Shown here in pieces: positions 60,916 through 64,000 of a stretch of 64,000 nt of DNA (position 1 is the first letter of the stretch; each line of letters opens with the position of its first letter). The notes beneath the pieces were generated by a model. The model was not told the origin of the DNA and searched no databases. It saw only the letters and a list, made by a program, of their open reading frames with translations. Position numbers and translations under genes: made by a program. The DNA is from Caproiciproducens galactitolivorans (GTDB lineage Bacteria > Bacillota > Clostridia > Oscillospirales > Acutalibacteraceae): the NCBI RefSeq assembly GCF_004768785.1, contig NZ_SRMQ01000009.1:1-64000 (forward strand), given 5' to 3'.

Positions 60916-61004
60916 CATCAAATTTTCATCCAGTTTTTTGCAATCCATCACATTCCATAATTATCCTTTAATAGTTAGCGAATATATGGAATCGGAGGTT
61001 TGCT

Positions 61005-62822
61005 ATGAAAGAAAAACTGGAAAGTATCCGGAATTTTACGCAACTGCATAAGAAAATAACGATTTTTGTTACGGCGGGGGTATTAGTGTCCGCCATTTCG
61101 GTTGCAGCAATTTTTGCTGTATTGAAACACAATGCACCCCAGAGCACAAAGACTTACCGTGAATACAGCGTCGCAAAAGGGGATGTGACGGTTGGCACAA
61201 CGGAATCCGGAACCGTGTCGCTGGATACGCAGAACATTACCTTTCCCATTGCGTGTACCATCAGCTCGGTATCGGTAAAATCCGGACAGACAGTAAAAAA
61301 AGGAGACGCGCTGCTGCGACTGAACCTAGACAGCGTAAACGATAACAGTTCCGAGACACGCCAGAAGCTTGAGACAGCGAAGGTTTCCCTTCAGCAGGCG
61401 CTAACCGACCAGAAAAGCAAGCTTGCCGCTGCGAAAATTACCTATGAATCGAGCAAAGCACTTGCGCAGACCGCGCCGGTTACAAGGGCATTAACAGAAG
61501 CGTCCATTCAGAACGATATTGCGGTGGCACAGGAAAATTTGGAAAAGGATCGGAAAGAGCTTGCAAAATATCAGGCGCTTCAGAAAACGTGGGCGTCCGA
61601 TTATGCGAAGCTTCAAAAGCTAAAGCAGTGGATGGATGACGCCAAGACAAACCAAACGAGCTATAGCAATCAGCTTTCCGTCTTTAAGACGGATAATAAC
61701 GCGATTATCAGCGCATATGAGAAACTAAAGGACGCTGTGGAAACAGCAAGGGCAAATTATATTTCGGCAAAATACGGCTCTGATTCGAACGGGGAAGATG
61801 AGGATACGGCCAAACTCGAGTATGATTCCGCAAAGGATGCCTTGGATGCTTACTATAATAACGTAGCGGGCGATATCATCCAACAGCAAGAGAATTTGCA
61901 GGCAAAGCTTGACCAGGCTGAGGCGGAATATACGAACTATTCGAAGGCTTACAATGATTTTAAAGAAACTTATTCGGACAAATATCCCGTTGCGGGAACG
62001 GATCTTGACGCAAAGGTAACGTCGCTTCAGCAAAGCGTTAAATCGGACGAATATGCCCTTTCAAAGGCGAAGAAGACTGCGCAGATTACCTCGAACGAAG
62101 CGAAAACAACCGAGGAAAAGGACTTGAATACCGCAGCGTACGCTGACGATACGTATAACCTTACGGTGAATCAGTTGGCTCTGGCAGTAAGCGAACAGCA
62201 GGAAAACTGTGACAAGCTGCAAAGGGAATTGGATGAAATCAACAATGCCCTGGACGGGAACGGTGTAATTACCAGCCCATGCGACGGGATTGTGGCGACC
62301 GTTTCGTACAAGGCGGGCGACACCGTGCCGGCCTCGACGGCCATTATGGAGATTTCCAAGCCGGATTCCGTGTCGCTTTCCGTCTCGATTTCCGAAGATG
62401 ACATTACCGGTATCAGCATCGGGCAGGAAGCTTCCATTACCCTTTCCGCCTATGACAACCAGTCCTTTGACGCGATGGTGGAAAGCATTACGGCGGAACC
62501 CGCCCGCAGCGGCTCCTCTTCCGTAACCTATACGGTGGTTGTAAAAATGACCGGAACCGACAACGACGTTGGCACCGTTTATACCGGAATGAGCGGGGAA
62601 GCAACCATCATTCAGAAGCGGGTGAAGAACGTGCTGTATGTAAACAATAAGGCAATCCGTTTTGATAACGGCGTTTCTACCGTTCTTGTGAAAAACCAAG
62701 ACGGCAGCACTACGGAAAAAAACGTAAAGACCGGATTTTCCAACGGAACGAATGTAGAGGTTACCAGCGGCCTGGCAGAAGGAGATACCGTGCTGGCGGA
62801 AAGTACGGTGAGCGCAAAATGA
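61005..62822 (+). CDS. MacA/HlyD-like efflux adaptor
   Basis: 605 residues. One membrane helix (~20-42), a biotinyl-lipoyl-like strand pair, a very long coiled-coil region (~105-410, rich in Lys/Gln/Glu/Ala), the second lipoyl half (ITSPCDGIVATVSYKAGDTV), a beta-barrel and a membrane-proximal domain. It bridges an ABC permease to the outer face of the cell. GGAGG precedes ATG 61005. The next gene overlaps its stop codon. Confidence 0.88.
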   Translation: MKEKLESIRNFTQLHKKITIFVTAGVLVSAISVAAIFAVLKHNAPQSTKTYREYSVAKGDVTVGTTESGTVSLDTQNITFPIACTISSVSVKSGQTVKKGDALLRLNLDSVNDNSSETRQKLETAKVSLQQALTDQKSKLAAAKITYESSKALAQTAPVTRALTEASIQNDIAVAQENLEKDRKELAKYQALQKTWASDYAKLQKLKQWMDDAKTNQTSYSNQLSVFKTDNNAIISAYEKLKDAVETARANYISAKYGSDSNGEDEDTAKLEYDSAKDALDAYYNNVAGDIIQQQENLQAKLDQAEAEYTNYSKAYNDFKETYSDKYPVAGTDLDAKVTSLQQSVKSDEYALSKAKKTAQITSNEAKTTEEKDLNTAAYADDTYNLTVNQLALAVSEQQENCDKLQRELDEINNALDGNGVITSPCDGIVATVSYKAGDTVPASTAIMEISKPDSVSLSVSISEDDITGISIGQEASITLSAYDNQSFDAMVESITAEPARSGSSSVTYTVVVKMTGTDNDVGTVYTGMSGEATIIQKRVKNVLYVNNKAIRFDNGVSTVLVKNQDGSTTEKNVKTGFSNGTNVEVTSGLAEGDTVLAESTVSAK

Positions 62823-64000
62823 CGCAGGATACGGGTTTGTACGGCAAAATGCGTTTTACGGAAATTCTGCATCTTGTCTGGATCAATATAATGGAAAATA
62901 AATTTAAAGTGATTCTGACTTCGCTTGGCATCATTGTCGGCTCTGCAACCATTGTCATGGTAATTGCCGTCGGGCATGGGGGAGAGGTGGATGTTCAGAA
63001 GCAGTTTAAAACCCTAAATGCCGGATCCATTAACATCTCCGTCAGTACGGAGGCGGAAATGCGCGATCAGATGATGCAGGGGAGCTTCGGCCCAGGAGGC
63101 GATATGCCAGGTGATATGCCCAGCGGCATGCAGGGAGGAATGCCTGGTGGAATGCCCGGCGGAACAGCAGGGAACCGATCCGGCAGCCGAAGCGGCTTTG
63201 GAGGAAATCTTGCGAAAAAACAATCCGTAGTCCTTTCCACCACCGATGTGGATACGATTTCTTCCCTCGTCACCGGGCTTTCCGACGTGTCCATCTATAC
63301 CAGCGCAACCGCGAAGGTGGAAGGCGGCGATTTAACTGAGGAAACGGAATACACCACGGTTGGCGTGCAAAGCAACTATCAGAGCATATGCAATCTGGAA
63401 CTGCTGCAGGGCGATTTTATCAGCGATGACGATCAGGACAGCAAGAATAAGGTGGCGGTTATCGGATACACGCTGGCGCAGGATATTTTCGGAAGCGCCT
63501 ATTCTGCGGTGGGGGAAAGCCTTTCCATCGAAGGGAAAACGTACGAGATTGTCGGGGTGCTTTCCAAAATGGGGTCGGTTTCCTCCGGGATCAGCCCCGA
63601 CAATTCGATTTTTGTTCCTTATTCTACCGCCCTGAAATATGTGTTTGGCAACAACGCGGTGTCGCAGATTACGGCGATTGTGTCCGACGTAAATCAGGTC
63701 GCGGAGAAAATGGAGGAAATCAAATCAATCCTGATGGAAGACCATCCCAACGCGAACTTTACTGTTACGGACGCGGGCAGCAGTATGGAAGCTGCGACAT
63801 CTTCTGCAAAGACCCTTTCCCGGCTGTTGATAACGGTTGCCTGCATTGTCTTTATTGTAGGAGGAATCGGAATCATGAATGTGCTGTTCGTGTCCGTTAA
63901 GGAGCGCACGCAGGAAATAGGGATTCTGAAAGCGCTGGGCTGTTCGAAACGGGAAATTCTTCTGGAGTTTTTATCCGAAGCAAATTTTATCAGTATTTTT
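62819..64000 (+). CDS. MacB-like ABC transporter permease, runs off the window
   Basis: ATG 62819 overlaps the adaptor stop codon (ATGA). 394 codons are visible without a stop. An N-terminal helix (~34-51) precedes a large extracellular MacB_PCD domain (NKVAVIGYTLAQDIFG, YEIVGVL). A FtsX-type membrane part follows (about 340-365, then VKERTQEIGILKALGCSKRE). Residues ~81-130 are an insertion rich in Met, Gly and Pro. It should form a MacAB-like exporter with the adaptor, and the ATPase gene probably follows outside the window. Confidence 0.88.
   Translation, partial: MTQDTGLYGKMRFTEILHLVWINIMENKFKVILTSLGIIVGSATIVMVIAVGHGGEVDVQKQFKTLNAGSINISVSTEAEMRDQMMQGSFGPGGDMPGDMPSGMQGGMPGGMPGGTAGNRSGSRSGFGGNLAKKQSVVLSTTDVDTISSLVTGLSDVSIYTSATAKVEGGDLTEETEYTTVGVQSNYQSICNLELLQGDFISDDDQDSKNKVAVIGYTLAQDIFGSAYSAVGESLSIEGKTYEIVGVLSKMGSVSSGISPDNSIFVPYSTALKYVFGNNAVSQITAIVSDVNQVAEKMEEIKSILMEDHPNANFTVTDAGSSMEAATSSAKTLSRLLITVACIVFIVGGIGIMNVLFVSVKERTQEIGILKALGCSKREILLEFLSEANFISIF

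Noticed and set aside
1-64000. CRISPR array, prophage, integrative element or antiphage defence system
   Set aside because: No regularly spaced direct repeats, phage structural genes, integrase, or recognisable defence genes were seen. The Tm-1-like operon was considered for antiviral function because of its plant relative, but nothing in the bacterial genes supports that beyond the family name.

Overview
The window reads as a chromosomal segment of an anaerobic, fermentative low-to-moderate GC Firmicute. The most likely placement is class Clostridia, Oscillospirales/Ruminococcaceae-like. This is inferred from gene content: strong AGGAGG ribosome sites with TTG/GTG starts, split transketolase, ClpE-like ATPase, ECF transporters, [FeFe]-hydrogenase maturation genes, fructose PTS and a GH9 enzyme. 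No rRNA or species marker is present to fix the taxon.

Layout. 1-14.6 kb is core: the end of a split transketolase, a two-part ThrE-like exporter, ruvCAB, glmM, an rRNA-methyltransferase-like gene, ecfA1-ecfA2-ecfT, truA, a DUF5711 membrane protein, a CvpA-like protein, pgsA and a ClpE-like ATPase. 14.6-16.5 kb holds two tRNA clusters (Gly, Arg, His, Gln, Lys; then Thr, Tyr). Between them lie an IS3-type remnant and other decayed DNA, so this is a small insertion/decay hot spot. 17.2-21.3 kb is an unusual operon: a TIM-barrel/AraC fusion regulator, a Tm-1-like ATP-binding protein, a DUF1097 membrane protein and a stand-alone TIM-barrel paralogue of the regulator's sensor domain. Decayed MerR and flavin-oxidoreductase fragments follow. 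22.5-24.4 kb is a phosphomannose isomerase-ROK sugar kinase fusion. On the minus strand come hypB-hypA.

25.8-34.1 kb (minus) is a cobalamin-riboswitch-controlled operon: a DUF4430 lipoprotein, EcfT, a fused double EcfA, an S component and a large secreted protein. The large protein combines a DUF4430 domain with an alpha/alpha-barrel like that of intrinsic factor/transcobalamin. The whole looks like a cobamide capture-and-import system.

34.3-42.3 kb is a carbohydrate locus: YesM-type kinase, sugar-binding lipoprotein, two permeases, AraC-type response regulator and an intracellular GH9 enzyme. 42.8-45.4 kb encodes two secreted proteins (BspA-like leucine-rich repeat; transglutaminase-like lipoprotein). 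45.7-49.3 kb is a run of small housekeeping/redox genes (DUF503, thpR, ywbE-like, ogt, HD protein, flavodoxin, degenerate HMA, a 47-codon ORF, ferredoxin). 49.4-53.6 kb (minus) is TM1266-hydE-hydG-hydF behind a structured leader with an intrinsic terminator. 53.7-57.6 kb (minus) is fruR-fruK-fruA-HPr. A tspO-like gene at 57.8-58.6 kb is broken by an exact 13-bp tandem duplication. 58.9 kb to the end is an OmpR/HK two-component system followed by a MacA/MacB-like efflux adaptor and permease that runs off the window.

The most promising material for new biology is the cobamide-capture operon, the split Tm-1 operon with its enzyme-like sensor/AraC fusion, and the unassigned leader RNA of the hydrogenase maturation operon.
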